Assembly (NCBI RefSeq): GCF_003781945.1
Contig: NZ_RJJW01000006.1
Span: 1 to 64,000 of the forward strand
Direction: 5' to 3'
DNA: 64,000 nucleotides
From: Halorubrum sp. CSM-61
Lineage (GTDB): Archaea > Halobacteriota > Halobacteria > Halobacteriales > Haloferacaceae
Shown in pieces: positions 8,573 through 17,018 of the stretch (position 1 is the stretch's first letter; the number at the start of each line of letters is the position of its first letter). The notes under the pieces are model-generated. The model ran no database searches. It was not told where the DNA came from and saw only the letters and a program-made list of their open reading frames with translations. A program made the position numbers and the translations under genes.

Positions 8573-9553
8573 CTACAGCCGCTCGGCCAGGTCCTCGGCG
8601 AAGTACGTGATGATCAGGTCCGCGCCCGCGCGCTTGAGCGACAGCAGCGACTCGTGGGCGGTCGCCTCCAAGTCGAGCCACCCCTTCTCCGCGGCCGCGT
8701 GCAACATCGCGTACTCCCCCGAGACGTTGTACGCGGCGATCGGGTGGTCGAACTCCCGGCGGAGGTCGCCGACGACGTCGAGGTAGGGGAGCCCGGGCTT
8801 CACCATCAGCACGTCCGCGCCCTCCTCGGCGTCGATCCGGGCCTCGCGGAGCGCCTCGCGGCGGTTCGCGGGGTCCATCTGGTAGTGCCGGCGGTCGCCG
8901 AAGGCGGGCGCGCCGTCGGCCGCGTCGCGGAAGGGCCCGTAGAAGGCGGACTCGTACTTGACCGCGTAGCTCATCAGCGCCACCGCCTCGTGGCCCGCGT
9001 CGTCGAGCGCGTCGCGGATCGCCCGGACCTGCCCGTCGGTCATCGCCGAGGGCGCGACCATGTCCGCGCCCGCGTCCGCCTGCGAGACGGCGGTCTCGGC
9101 GAGCAGCTCCAGCGTCTCGTCGTTTTTCACCGTGAGGGTCGGGTCCGTCTCCGCCGACTCCTCGATCACGCCGCAGTGCCCGTGGTCGGTGTACTCACAG
9201 AGGCAGACGTCGCCGATCACGTACGCGTCGGTCTCGGCGGAGATCCGCCGGATCGCGCGCTGGACGACCCCGTCTTCCGCGTACGCGCGGGTGCCCTCGG
9301 AGTCCTTCGACTCGGGGATCCCGAAGACGATGACGGCCTCGACGCCGGTCTCCCGGACCTCCTCGACGCGGGCGACCGCCTCGCTCACGGGGACGCGCTC
9401 GTGGCCCGGCATCGTCTCGATCGGCACGCGTTCGTCTGTCGTCGCGTCGACGAAGACGGGCGCGACGAGGTCCGACGCCGACAGCGAGGTCTCGCTGACG
9501 AGCGGGCGGACGCCGTCGGTGCGGAGCCGCCGCGGCCGGTCCGTTGGGTGCAT
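8573..9553 (-). CDS. hemB: Delta-aminolevulinic acid dehydratase (porphobilinogen synthase)
   Basis: Condenses two aminolevulinates into porphobilinogen for haem and cobalamin synthesis. 326 aa, full length. The two substrate lysines are visible: K199 in MSYAVKYESAFYGPF and K252 in VLMVKPGLPYLD. The catalytic zinc cysteines are C117, C119 and C127 in DVCLCEYTDHGHCG, so this is a zinc-type enzyme. A TATA-like ataaaagg on the minus strand (about 9578-9587) sits 27 bp before the ATG, so the mRNA is leaderless. Its 3' end converges on the rhodanese gene with a 9-bp gap. Confidence 0.97.
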   Translation of the reverse strand: MHPTDRPRRLRTDGVRPLVSETSLSASDLVAPVFVDATTDERVPIETMPGHERVPVSEAVARVEEVRETGVEAVIVFGIPESKDSEGTRAYAEDGVVQRAIRRISAETDAYVIGDVCLCEYTDHGHCGVIEESAETDPTLTVKNDETLELLAETAVSQADAGADMVAPSAMTDGQVRAIRDALDDAGHEAVALMSYAVKYESAFYGPFRDAADGAPAFGDRRHYQMDPANRREALREARIDAEEGADVLMVKPGLPYLDVVGDLRREFDHPIAAYNVSGEYAMLHAAAEKGWLDLEATAHESLLSLKRAGADLIITYFAEDLAERL

Positions 9554-9702
9554 ACTCGGACGTTGACTCCGAGACGCCTTTTATGATCCGTCCGCGGCGA
9601 CCCGGTTGAGGAAGGGGAACGGGAGAAAGGAAGACGCGGATCGACGAATCGCTCCGGCCGACGGCGAGTCAGCGGGTCGACGGCCGGTCGGCCGATCGAC
9701 CG

Positions 9703-9867
9703 CTACTCCGACGATTCGATGTCGATCTTGTCGCGGAGCGAGGCGAGCTCGTCGGACTCGGCGAGCTCCTCGACGCGCGCCTTGAAGTGCTCCTCGCAGA
9801 GCCCGACGACCACGCCGCTCTGCTCGGCCTCGTAGGTGGCCTCCCGCTCGCAGTAGTGACACCGCAT
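9703..9867 (-). CDS. Small zinc-finger protein (DUF6757-like)
   Basis: A 54-aa micro-protein starting MRCHYCEREATYEAEQSG and continuing VVGLCEEHFKARV, with a C-x2-C ... C-x2-H metal site and an acidic C-terminal helix. Haloarchaea encode many such one-finger proteins, mostly of unknown function. The ATG at 9867 is preceded by a TATA-like ggttaag on the minus strand about 25 bp away. It lies between hemB and the PHP esterase on the same strand but is separated by over 70 bp from each. Confidence 0.75.
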   Translation of the reverse strand: MRCHYCEREATYEAEQSGVVVGLCEEHFKARVEELAESDELASLRDKIDIESSE

Positions 9868-9939
9868 ACGCCACACTCTGTCGGCGTCGGGCTTAACCCT
9901 GTTCGTCGATCGGGAAGGTCGGGACGCCGGTGTGCGCCC

Positions 9940-10767
9940 TCAGGCCGCGTCGGACCGGGGGTCGGGATCGGAGACCGGCTCCGGCAACCGCTCGCGGACC
10001 GGCGGGAAGTCCTCCGCCGTCAGCCCCGCCTCGGCGAGGGTGCGCTCGTGCGCGTCGGTGCCGCCCGTCAACAGGAGGTCGCTCTCGGCGGCCACCCGCT
10101 CGACCCGCGCGTGGTCGACCGCGCGTCCGTAGGGGTAGAACCGCTCAACCGCGTCCAGCTCGCGGGCCACGTCGAGCGCGGCGTCGACGTTCTCGTACCG
10201 GAAGGGATGCGCGAGCCCCACGATCGCGCAGGCGTCCCGGAGCAGGTCGACGCCGCGCTCCAGCCCCGTCACTTCGCGCGCGACGTAGCAGGGGCCGTCG
10301 TTCCCGATCAGCTCGTCGAAGGCGCCGGCGTAGTCGTAGGGCGCGGACGACTCCTCGATCGCGCGGGCGATGTGCGGGCGCCCGAGTCCGGAGCGGGGCT
10401 CCACGCCGAGGTCGACGCCGAGCCGGTCCTCGACCGCGTCGAGGATCGCGGCCCCTCGCTGCTCCCGATCGGTCTGGAGCCGTTCGATCTCGGCGTCGAG
10501 CGCGTCGGTGCGCTCGACCGCGTAGCCGAGGAGGTCGAGGCGCTCGAAGCCGGCGTCGACGCGGAGCTCGATCCCGCGGACGACCCGGACCCCGTCGCGC
10601 TCGACGACCGGCGCGCCCACGTCGGGGTGCACGCGGTCGTGGTCGGTGATCGCGACCCAATCGAGGCCGGTCTCGCGGGCGACGTCGACGAGCTCGGCGG
10701 CCGTCATCGTGCCGTCGGAGACCGTCGTGTGCGCGTGGAGGTCGGCGACGATCCGGTCCGTGTCCAT
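9940..10767 (-). CDS. PHP-domain metal-dependent phosphoesterase
   Basis: 275 aa. Contains the four PHP metal-binding motifs in order: [11 protein letters not shown] near residue 10, ITDHD near 40, the GIEL strand near 64 followed by a helical insertion, HPFRYEN near 190 and GTDAHE near 240. This is the PHP family fold with a three-metal centre, related to histidinol-phosphate phosphatase and nucleotide phosphoesterases (YciV/RNase AM group). The exact substrate cannot be read from sequence. Start chosen at the ATG at 10767 because the upstream Met adds only MRRRRTAG. Confidence 0.85.
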   Translation of the reverse strand: MDTDRIVADLHAHTTVSDGTMTAAELVDVARETGLDWVAITDHDRVHPDVGAPVVERDGVRVVRGIELRVDAGFERLDLLGYAVERTDALDAEIERLQTDREQRGAAILDAVEDRLGVDLGVEPRSGLGRPHIARAIEESSAPYDYAGAFDELIGNDGPCYVAREVTGLERGVDLLRDACAIVGLAHPFRYENVDAALDVARELDAVERFYPYGRAVDHARVERVAAESDLLLTGGTDAHERTLAEAGLTAEDFPPVRERLPEPVSDPDPRSDAA

Positions 10768-10967
10768 GCCCGCCGTTCGGCGACGGCGCACTAAGCGTCG
10801 GCGGTCGAGCGTCGGTCGATTGTCGATCGGTCGTCGGCCGACCGTCGGTTGATCGTGGACTACCGTCCGTGTGAAATATCGACAATATAAGGAAATATAA
10901 TTTGATTCTCCGGACTAAGGTTGTGCATGGACAATCATTAAGAACCATCGGCGGCTCGCAGTAGTTG

Positions 10968-11252
10968 ATGCGCTTGAACGGCGTCGACGACCGACTCGAA
11001 CGGCACCACTACCCGACGACCTCGGAAGAACTGATCGCGGCTCACGGAAACGCGACCGTAGAGCTCGCCGACGGCTCCGAGCGTCTCGGAGACGTGCTGG
11101 AGCGGTTCGGCGAGCAGACGTTCGACGACGCGGACGACGTGTTCACCGCGCTCCGCGCGGGCGTCTGTCACCGGGGGGTCGGTCGGCGGTTCTACTCGGA
11201 CCGCGACCCCACGACCGACGCCGACGACGGACCGTCGCCGGTCTCGTTCTGA
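10968..11252 (+). CDS. DUF5789 family protein
   Basis: 94 aa, haloarchaea-specific. Pattern MRLNGVDDRLERHHYPTTSEEL, then GNATVELADGSERLGDVLERFG, then a conserved C-terminal VGRRFYSDRDPTT and final PVSF. I recognise this as the DUF5789 family; no function is established for it. ATG at 10968 chosen; a TTG one codon upstream is less likely. The AT-rich interval 10868-10915 holds its promoter region. Confidence 0.8.
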   Translation: MRLNGVDDRLERHHYPTTSEELIAAHGNATVELADGSERLGDVLERFGEQTFDDADDVFTALRAGVCHRGVGRRFYSDRDPTTDADDGPSPVSF

Positions 11253-11288
11253 GCGGGCAGCGGAACCGACCTTCGTTTTTCGAGCGGT

Positions 11289-12335
11289 TCAGACCCAGTT
11301 GATCGCGGCCGATAGGTCGATCGGCACCGATCCCTTCCGGTACCCTTCGACGTACCCGTCCGGTCGCGCGCGGAGGACGACGGCCGGCCTGTGTCGGACC
11401 TCCGGTTGCACCTCGCGGACCGCTTCCCAGTCGTCCACGGGGAAAGAGGTGCAGTCCACGAAGAGAGTGACCCCGCCGCCGTGCGCCTCCAGCTGTCCGC
11501 TCGTCTTCGTCTCGGCCGTGTCGCGGACCGCCGCGACGGGGTCGCTCGCGGAGCGCCCGGAGACGGGCTGCGGGCGCGTCACCTCGACCAGCGAGGCGGC
11601 CCCGGTGTCCGGGTCCGTCGCGCGGTAATCGAGCGAGTGACCGGTCGTCACCTCGATCTCGGGGGTCGCCTCGTAGCCGGCCTCGGTCAGGATCCGGGCC
11701 GCGGTGAACTCCGCGATCGCGGCGCTCATCCGGACCAGATCGAGCGACGCCGACGTCCCGAGCTTCCCCGCCATCATCTCGCGGTAGTCGTCGAGTGACC
11801 CCGGTCGGAGCGTCTCCTCGACGAACCCCGTCCCCTCCTCGCGGGTCGCGTCGGGGAACCCGGCCGCGTGGTCGCGGAAGAACGCCCGCGTCGTCTCGGC
11901 GCCGTCCTTCGAGCAGAACACCGGGAGGAAGAACCACGAGACGTGCGGGTACGCCGCGAGCCACGGCTCGTCGTCGTGAAGCCCCGCGAGCAGCTCCCGC
12001 TGGGCCCACCGCGAGACCGGGTAGGGGACCTCGTCGAAGCCGTACTTGTCCGTCCGCCAGAGCTCGCTCGGCGTCTCCGTGTTGCCGATCCAGTACCCGA
12101 CCGGCCCGCCGTCGACTCCGTCCGGCGGGTCGGCGTCGCCGTCCGTCCAGCAGAACAGCGCGAACGAACCGTCGTCCATGTCGAACCGGCGGGCCTCGTA
12201 GCCCGTCGGCGGGACGAACCACGGGTCGCCCGCGGTGGCCCCGAGGTTGTCGTCGAGGGGGCGTTCGAGCCGCGAGCGCACGCGGTCGGCGCTCCAGCCG
12301 CCGGGCGCGCGCCTGAATCGGAGCGGTTGTGCCAC
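11289..12335 (-). CDS. DUF5784 family protein
   Basis: 348 aa, cytoplasmic, haloarchaea-specific. Recognised from PLRFRRAPGGW at the start, the DPWFVPPTGYEARRFDMDDG segment, the HVSWFFLPVFCSKDGAETTR block and the C-terminal TETKTSGQLEAHGGGVTLFV region ending in KGSVPIDLSAAI. The last third (YEATPEIEVTTGHSLDYRA ... LVEVTRP) resembles the core of PD-(D/E)xK-type nuclease folds, so a nucleic-acid role is possible; this is inference only. I use GTG at 12335 (VAQPLRF), because upstream residues are not conserved-looking. Convergent with the DUF5789 gene. Confidence 0.82.
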   Translation of the reverse strand: MAQPLRFRRAPGGWSADRVRSRLERPLDDNLGATAGDPWFVPPTGYEARRFDMDDGSFALFCWTDGDADPPDGVDGGPVGYWIGNTETPSELWRTDKYGFDEVPYPVSRWAQRELLAGLHDDEPWLAAYPHVSWFFLPVFCSKDGAETTRAFFRDHAAGFPDATREEGTGFVEETLRPGSLDDYREMMAGKLGTSASLDLVRMSAAIAEFTAARILTEAGYEATPEIEVTTGHSLDYRATDPDTGAASLVEVTRPQPVSGRSASDPVAAVRDTAETKTSGQLEAHGGGVTLFVDCTSFPVDDWEAVREVQPEVRHRPAVVLRARPDGYVEGYRKGSVPIDLSAAINWV

Positions 12336-12473
12336 GCCGGTGCTACCGCACGGCGGGGTTAATCGGTTCCGGTGGGCCGAACCGGTCCGCAATCGGTCGC
12401 CGGTCCCGTCGGTCGATCGATCCCGTATCGCGATCACTCGACAGACGTTTTCGGATCGACCATTTCACCGACA

Positions 12474-12482
12474 CATATATTA
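12474..12482 (+). promoter_or_regulatory. TATA box of the DUF5786 gene
   Basis: catatatta about 30 bp before the ATG at 12510, consistent with a leaderless transcript. Confidence 0.55.
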
Positions 12483-12509
12483 CTGACAGTTTCCAAGCGA
12501 GAGTGTACC

Positions 12510-12683
12510 ATGTCAATGGGTGCCTATGACGAGGCCGAACACGAGCGTCGCGAGAAGAAGACCAGCGAAGTCGACGCCGATTTCGACGCCGAGCGGCCGG
12601 AGTACTCCGGATCGCTCACGTACGATTCCGGCGACTCCACGGAGGCACTCCTCGACAAGTTCCAAGAACTGCAGGGCGAGTGA
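12510..12683 (+). CDS. DUF5786 family small acidic protein
   Basis: 57 aa, starting MSMGAYDEAEHERREKKTS and ending ALLDKFQELQGE. It is a very acidic, probably helical protein that I recognise as DUF5786, widespread in haloarchaea and of unknown role. A good TATA box at 12474-12482 supports the start at 12510. Confidence 0.8.
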   Translation: MSMGAYDEAEHERREKKTSEVDADFDAERPEYSGSLTYDSGDSTEALLDKFQELQGE

Positions 12684-12699
12684 ACCGTCGTCGGCCGCC

Positions 12700-13095
12700 T
12701 TCTTCTCCGATTCAGCATACTTCGAGGTGGAGCCTCCGGCCTACTCGCTCCCTCCGGTCGCTCCGTGAGGCCGGAGAGGAAACCGACATGGTACTGAGCA
12801 GCCGTTAAGTTGCAGCCTCCCGTACTACCAGTTAGTGCTGTGCTGGCACAAGTCCCGCGCAGTACGGGCCGCAGTAGCCCGGCCCCAAATGGTGGGTTCG
12901 TCGACCTCGAAGGGCGTTCGGTGGGCGGGGCGCACAAAACGCCCCGTCGCGTCAACTGACGGCGAGGACCACATCAAAGCCCCATCACCAGAAATCGGAG
13001 ATTTCTGGTTAGCAGTCAGAACGCAACGCGTTCTGACGACACCCTCAACGAGCCAGCCCTTCAGGGCGAGCGAAGTAGGGTGGGGTCGGTTACTT
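12700..13095. other. Multi-hairpin non-coding region, possibly an IS200/IS605-type remnant
   Basis: No credible gene lies here, but hairpins crowd it: 12734-12742 with 12768-12776 (9 bp); 12819-12826 with 12861-12868 (8 bp, enclosing a smaller stem); 12926-12932 with 12940-12946 (7 bp); 12988-12996 with 13000-13008 (9 bp, 3-nt loop); 13015-13024 with 13028-13037 (10 bp, 3-nt loop); 13056-13060 with 13063-13067. The end, gggcgagcgaagtagggtgggg, looks like sequence found at haloarchaeal IS200/IS605-family ends. Either a decayed element or a structured RNA would fit. Strand unknown. Confidence 0.5.
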
Positions 13096-13129
13096 CCCCT
13101 CGCGGATCAAACCAACGCTCGGACCCGAG

Positions 13130-13798
13130 TCACGAGAGTGCGATCGCCGCGGAACAGACGATCGCGACCGCGAGGACGTGCCCCACGACCGCCCCGAGTA
13201 GGATCGGTTCCTCGAGCAGGAACGGGACGAGCGCCAGTTGCATCGCCGAGAAGGCGATGTTCTCCGCGTCGAGACGCCTGGTTCGCGACGTCGCGTCCGG
13301 GGGGAGGTCGACGTGGACCGCGCGCCACAGCGCGACGACCGCGCTCCACCACGAGGTGCCGATCCGGTAGGTGAGGTCCCAGAGGATCAACAGCGTGAGG
13401 TAGACCACCGGAATCGACGGGTCCGGACCGAACAGCCGGGCGATCAGCGCGCCGTCCCACGCGATCAGGTACGTCGTCAGGGCGATGAACGCCAGCACGC
13501 CGAGGACGATCTCGATGCTCGACCCGAATAGCAGCCGCTTGTGCGCCGCCGGCGTCGGGAGCCGGCGGTTGATCGCGCCGAGGCGGTGCATCTCGACGCT
13601 GCCGACGGCGGCCACGACGACGGCGACGGTCCCGGCGACGACCGCGTCCCACAGCCCGTAGTACCAGCCGAGCGCCACCACGCCGACCTCGAACAGGACG
13701 AACTGGATCGCGACCGCGAGCGACCGGGAGATCCCGAGTCCGGGAATCCCGCCGACGAGGCTCTCGTACACCCACGTCTCCCCGTAGTTGCGACTCAC
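13130..13798 (-). CDS. Conserved haloarchaeal membrane protein
   Basis: 222 aa with about five or six hydrophobic segments (around 25-45, 48-68, 92-112, 125-145, 185-215) separated by charged loops; no signal peptide cleavage site or catalytic motif is seen. Starts with GTG at 13798, which overlaps the stop codon of the upstream epimerase gene by 4 nt (GTGA), so the two are translationally coupled. This suggests the membrane protein and the epimerase act together, perhaps in quinone, lipid or envelope metabolism. Function not recognised. Confidence 0.75.
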   Translation of the reverse strand: MSRNYGETWVYESLVGGIPGLGISRSLAVAIQFVLFEVGVVALGWYYGLWDAVVAGTVAVVVAAVGSVEMHRLGAINRRLPTPAAHKRLLFGSSIEIVLGVLAFIALTTYLIAWDGALIARLFGPDPSIPVVYLTLLILWDLTYRIGTSWWSAVVALWRAVHVDLPPDATSRTRRLDAENIAFSAMQLALVPFLLEEPILLGAVVGHVLAVAIVCSAAIALS

Positions 13799-14766
13799 GG
13801 CTCCGGTCCCTCCGATCGGGTCGGCTCCGGCCGATATTCTTCAGATCGATCGACCTGCTCCTCGGATCGATTCATCTCGTCGATCGCCCGAGCGACCGCC
13901 ACCTCGAACGGCGTCTGATCGATCGGAACGAGATCGCGGATCCGGTCGTCCTCGACGATCACGGTGTTGCGGAGCCCCTCGACGAGCGACCGCGCGAGGT
14001 AGGGGTTCACGTCGGTGACCAGCCGGAGCCACTTCGCCGACAGCTCCGGGCTCAGTACGGGCACCCGAATTATCCGTAGCCTGTGACCGAGCTGACGGCG
14101 GGTCCGACGGAGGATCTCCGCGTACGTCAACACGTTTGGGCCGCCGATCTCGAAGGTGTCGCCGGCGGTCGCCGGCTCTTCGAGTGTCCCGAGGAGGTAG
14201 CCGACCACGTCGTCGATCGCGATCGGCTGGCAGAGAGTGTCGACCCACTTCGGCGTGGTCATCACCGGGAGCCGGCTCGCGAGGCCGTAGATCACGTCGA
14301 AGCTCGCGCTGCCGGCGCCGACGATGATCGCCGCTCGCAGGGTCGTGAGCGCCGGCTCGCCGGTTCCGAGGATCCGCTCGACCTCGCGGCGGGACCGCAG
14401 GTGCTCGGAGAGGCCCTCGCGGTCTTCGCCGAGCCCGCCGAGGTAGATAACCCGGTCGACGCCCGCGTCCGACGCCGCCTCGACGAAGTTTCGAGCGCAG
14501 TTGCGGTCCCGCTCCTCGTAGCCTGGACCGCCGTCCATCGAGTGGACGAGGTAGTAGGCGGCGTCAACGGGGGAGCCGTCGACCTCGAACGCGGGCGGGA
14601 GGGTGTCGGGTTCGAGGAGGTCGCCCTCGACGACGCGAACGCCCGCGGGCGGAGCGTAGCCGTCGGCGTCGCGGACCAAGGCGACCACCTCGTGACCACG
14701 GTCGAGGAGCGCCGGGATGAGCCGGCTGCCGACGAATCCGGTGGCGCCGGTGACGAGCACGCGCAT
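13795..14766 (-). CDS. NAD(P)-binding epimerase/oxidoreductase (atypical SDR)
   Basis: 323 aa. Rossmann-fold atypical short-chain dehydrogenase with the dinucleotide motif TGATGFVGSRLIPALLDRGHEV at the N terminus, the YYLVHSMDG strand near residue 80 and VIYLGGLGED near 110. The catalytic YxxxK is replaced, as in the NmrA/NDUFA9-like subgroup, so it may bind NADPH without classical epimerase chemistry. ATG at 14766 gives MRVLVTGATGF; longer readings are not supported. First gene of a two-gene operon with the membrane protein. Confidence 0.85.
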   Translation of the reverse strand: MRVLVTGATGFVGSRLIPALLDRGHEVVALVRDADGYAPPAGVRVVEGDLLEPDTLPPAFEVDGSPVDAAYYLVHSMDGGPGYEERDRNCARNFVEAASDAGVDRVIYLGGLGEDREGLSEHLRSRREVERILGTGEPALTTLRAAIIVGAGSASFDVIYGLASRLPVMTTPKWVDTLCQPIAIDDVVGYLLGTLEEPATAGDTFEIGGPNVLTYAEILRRTRRQLGHRLRIIRVPVLSPELSAKWLRLVTDVNPYLARSLVEGLRNTVIVEDDRIRDLVPIDQTPFEVAVARAIDEMNRSEEQVDRSEEYRPEPTRSEGPEP

Positions 14767-14879
14767 ACCGATCCCTCGGACGGGGCGACCATAAGCGTCC
14801 GCCACGCTCGGCGGTCGGGTCCCCAGCCGGTCTCGCCCCGACCGATCGTTAAAAGGCGTCGCGCGCGAGTCGTGACCAC

Positions 14880-15800
14880 ATGAACGCAGGCGAGTTCGAG
14901 CCGGTCCGCGGGGTGCCGGACCTGTACGTCCACGACACCGGGATGTACGACACCGACGAGTACGGAGCGGTGTACGTGTACGACGCCGAGCGACCGATCG
15001 TGATCGACACCGGGACGGGGGCGAACCGCGAGTCGCTGTTCGAGACGATAGACGAGGTCGGGATCGGGCGCGAGGAGCTCACGTGGATCCTCGCCACGCA
15101 CGCCCACCTCGACCACGCGGGCGGCGCGGGCCACCTCGCCGAGCGCTACCCGAACGCCGAGGTCCGCGTCCCCGAGAAGGGGGTCCGACACCTCGTCGAC
15201 CCGGGAGCGCTCGTCGCCGGCACGAAGTCCGCCGTGCGGGACCAGTGGCAGTACTACGACGAGCCCGCCCCCGTGCCCGAGAACCGCATCGCGGGGGTCG
15301 CCGAGGGCGACCGGATCGATCTGGGCGACCGCGAGCTCGTCGTCCACGAGGCGCCCGGGCACGCCCCGCACCACGCGTTCTACCACGAGCCCGACGCCGA
15401 CGTCGTCTTCACCGCCGACGCCGCCGGGATCTACGTTCCGGAGGTCGACACGGTCCGACCCACGTCGCCGCCGCCGCAGTTCGACCTCGACCAGTGTCTC
15501 AGGGACCTCTCGGCGATCGAAGAGATCGACCCCGACTACCTCTGTTTCGGCCACTTCGGGCCGCGCGAGTACGACCCCTCGCTGATCGGCGAGGCGAAGC
15601 GGGCGTACGTCGAGTGGGTCGAGGCCGTCCGGGAGAAGCGCGAGGACCTCGGGGACGACGACGCCGTCGTCGACCACTTCGAGGAAACGAGCCGGGACGT
15701 AGAGTTCTGGAACCCCGAGCGCGCGCGGGCCGACGCGAGCCTGAACTCGCGCGGCGTGTTGACGTACCTCGATCGCGTTGACGAGGAGTCAGAGGAGTAG
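14880..15800 (+). CDS. MBL-fold metallo-hydrolase
   Basis: 306 aa. Metallo-beta-lactamase fold with the metal motif THAHLDHAGGAGHLAERYP (HxHxDH) near residue 76, further ligands in EAPGHAPHHAFYH and FTADAAGIY, and a last histidine in CFGHFGPREY. The C-terminal 80 residues form a helical tail. The family includes glyoxalase II-like thioesterases and other hydrolases; the N terminus (VRGVPDLYVHDTGMYDTDEY) resembles flavoprotein/lactonase-like MBL proteins. Substrate unknown. ATG at 14880 follows a TATA-like gttaaaagg about 25 bp upstream. Confidence 0.87.
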   Translation: MNAGEFEPVRGVPDLYVHDTGMYDTDEYGAVYVYDAERPIVIDTGTGANRESLFETIDEVGIGREELTWILATHAHLDHAGGAGHLAERYPNAEVRVPEKGVRHLVDPGALVAGTKSAVRDQWQYYDEPAPVPENRIAGVAEGDRIDLGDRELVVHEAPGHAPHHAFYHEPDADVVFTADAAGIYVPEVDTVRPTSPPPQFDLDQCLRDLSAIEEIDPDYLCFGHFGPREYDPSLIGEAKRAYVEWVEAVREKREDLGDDDAVVDHFEETSRDVEFWNPERARADASLNSRGVLTYLDRVDEESEE

Positions 15801-15883
15801 AGGCGCCGACGCAAGGAACCGAGGTCGATCCGCGCCCCCGACGGAAACCTCCTAAACCCCGCGCCGCCTAGCCGGTTCCAGAG

Positions 15884-16489
15884 ATGGGTATCTTCGACAC
15901 GATCCGCGCCGTGCTCGGGACGAGCGCGGAGACGGACGCGACCCGCGAGGCGGACCCCGAGGACCTCTTCGGGATGTCGACCGCGTACATGACGATGGAG
16001 GCCGACCTCGGCTACGACCACTGCGGGGAGGCCGCGCTGTGCTTCTCCGGCGTCGACAGCACCCGGTTCGACGACGCGGTCGAGACGGTCGAGGCCATCC
16101 TGGAGGCCGGCGAGATCGACACCGGGACCGGGTTCCATCGCCACGAGGACGACCACGGCTACCAGTGGTTCGTGCTGGAGGACGACGACCCCGAGGATCT
16201 GGTGACGAGCGTCCACTTCGCGGCCGACCAGTTCATCGAGGAAGGGTTCGGCTCCCGACTGCTCGCGGCCGTCTTCGGCTTCGAACGAGACGGCGTCGAC
16301 GCTTACTGGATCTACTCGTTCCGTCGCGGCGCGTACTACCCCTTCTCGCCGAAGGGGGCGAGCGACCGGAACCAGCAGGTCGAGTTCAAGCTCCAGTCCG
16401 TCCTCGACGGGGAGCTGGGGCTCGAAGACGACGAGTCCTACTGGTACCCGCTGTGGCCCGACGCACCGGGGGACCACCCGTGGGAGTGA
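15884..16489 (+). CDS. pspAB: PspA-associated protein PspAB
   Basis: 201 aa. The sequence from MGIFDTIRAVLGTSAETDATREAD through GMSTAYMTMEADLGY, the FAADQFIEEGFGSRLLAAVFGFER block and YWIYSFRRGAYYPF to the end YWYPLWPD...DHPWE matches the haloarchaeal family annotated as PspAB. These proteins are named for association with PspA/Vipp1 membrane-stress proteins. No pspA homologue is within the window, so the functional link cannot be tested here. Followed after 4 nt by a membrane protein gene. Confidence 0.8.
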   Translation: MGIFDTIRAVLGTSAETDATREADPEDLFGMSTAYMTMEADLGYDHCGEAALCFSGVDSTRFDDAVETVEAILEAGEIDTGTGFHRHEDDHGYQWFVLEDDDPEDLVTSVHFAADQFIEEGFGSRLLAAVFGFERDGVDAYWIYSFRRGAYYPFSPKGASDRNQQVEFKLQSVLDGELGLEDDESYWYPLWPDAPGDHPWE

Positions 16490-16493
16490 GTCG

Positions 16494-17018
16494 ATGAGCG
16501 CGACGGAGGCCGGTTCGGACCGGGAGTTCGCCGAGCGCGACGCGACGCAGAAGCGCCTTCTCCGGGCGGTGGCCGCACAGACCGCGGCGCTGAGCGCGGC
16601 CGTCCACTTCCTGTGGGCGTGGCCGCGGCTCGCCCAGCCCGCGGACGCGCGCCCCTACGTGTTCCTCCTCGGCGGGGCGTTCACCGTCGCGATCGCGGTC
16701 GCGACGCTGCGCGCGGACGAGTACCGACGGCTGTACGCGCTCGGCGCCGGCACCCTCGCCGCGTTCCTCGTCGGCTACGCCGGGTGGCACGGCGGCGGGA
16801 CCGCCGCGGCGCTCGCGAGCGACCCGCTGGCGATCGTCGGCAAGGGAGCGGAGGCCGTCGGCGTCGCCGCGTTCCTTGCGCTGTACCGGCTCGCGCCGCC
16901 GACGAGCGTCGTGATCGAGCGGCGGAAGGAGTCCGAGAGCGGGACCGGGAGCGAGAGCGGGCCCGGCGATGATGGGGAGAGGGAAATCACCGAGGAGGAC
17001 CGAGACGCGGGCGCATGA
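16494..17018 (+). CDS. Membrane protein of unknown function
   Basis: 174 aa. Four hydrophobic segments at roughly 28-46, 54-72, 81-97 and 112-132, then a long acidic, Ser/Gly/Glu-rich tail (ESESGTGSESGPGDDGE) likely facing the cytoplasm. Sits 4 nt after pspAB and overlaps the IMPACT-family gene by 4 nt (ATGA), so the three genes form an operon. The tail codons overlap the start of the next gene. No family recognised. Confidence 0.72.
   Translation: MSATEAGSDREFAERDATQKRLLRAVAAQTAALSAAVHFLWAWPRLAQPADARPYVFLLGGAFTVAIAVATLRADEYRRLYALGAGTLAAFLVGYAGWHGGGTAAALASDPLAIVGKGAEAVGVAAFLALYRLAPPTSVVIERRKESESGTGSESGPGDDGEREITEEDRDAGA

Noticed and set aside
12700-13095. RNase P RNA or SRP RNA
   Set aside because: The conserved gaggaaagtcc and acagaa-type RNase P boxes and the SRP Alu/S-domain motifs are not present in this stretch.
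12835-13374. 179-codon plus-strand frame across the multi-hairpin region
   Set aside because: Crosses several strong hairpins and runs into the membrane-protein gene antisense; composition is Arg/Ser/Pro-rich with no motif.
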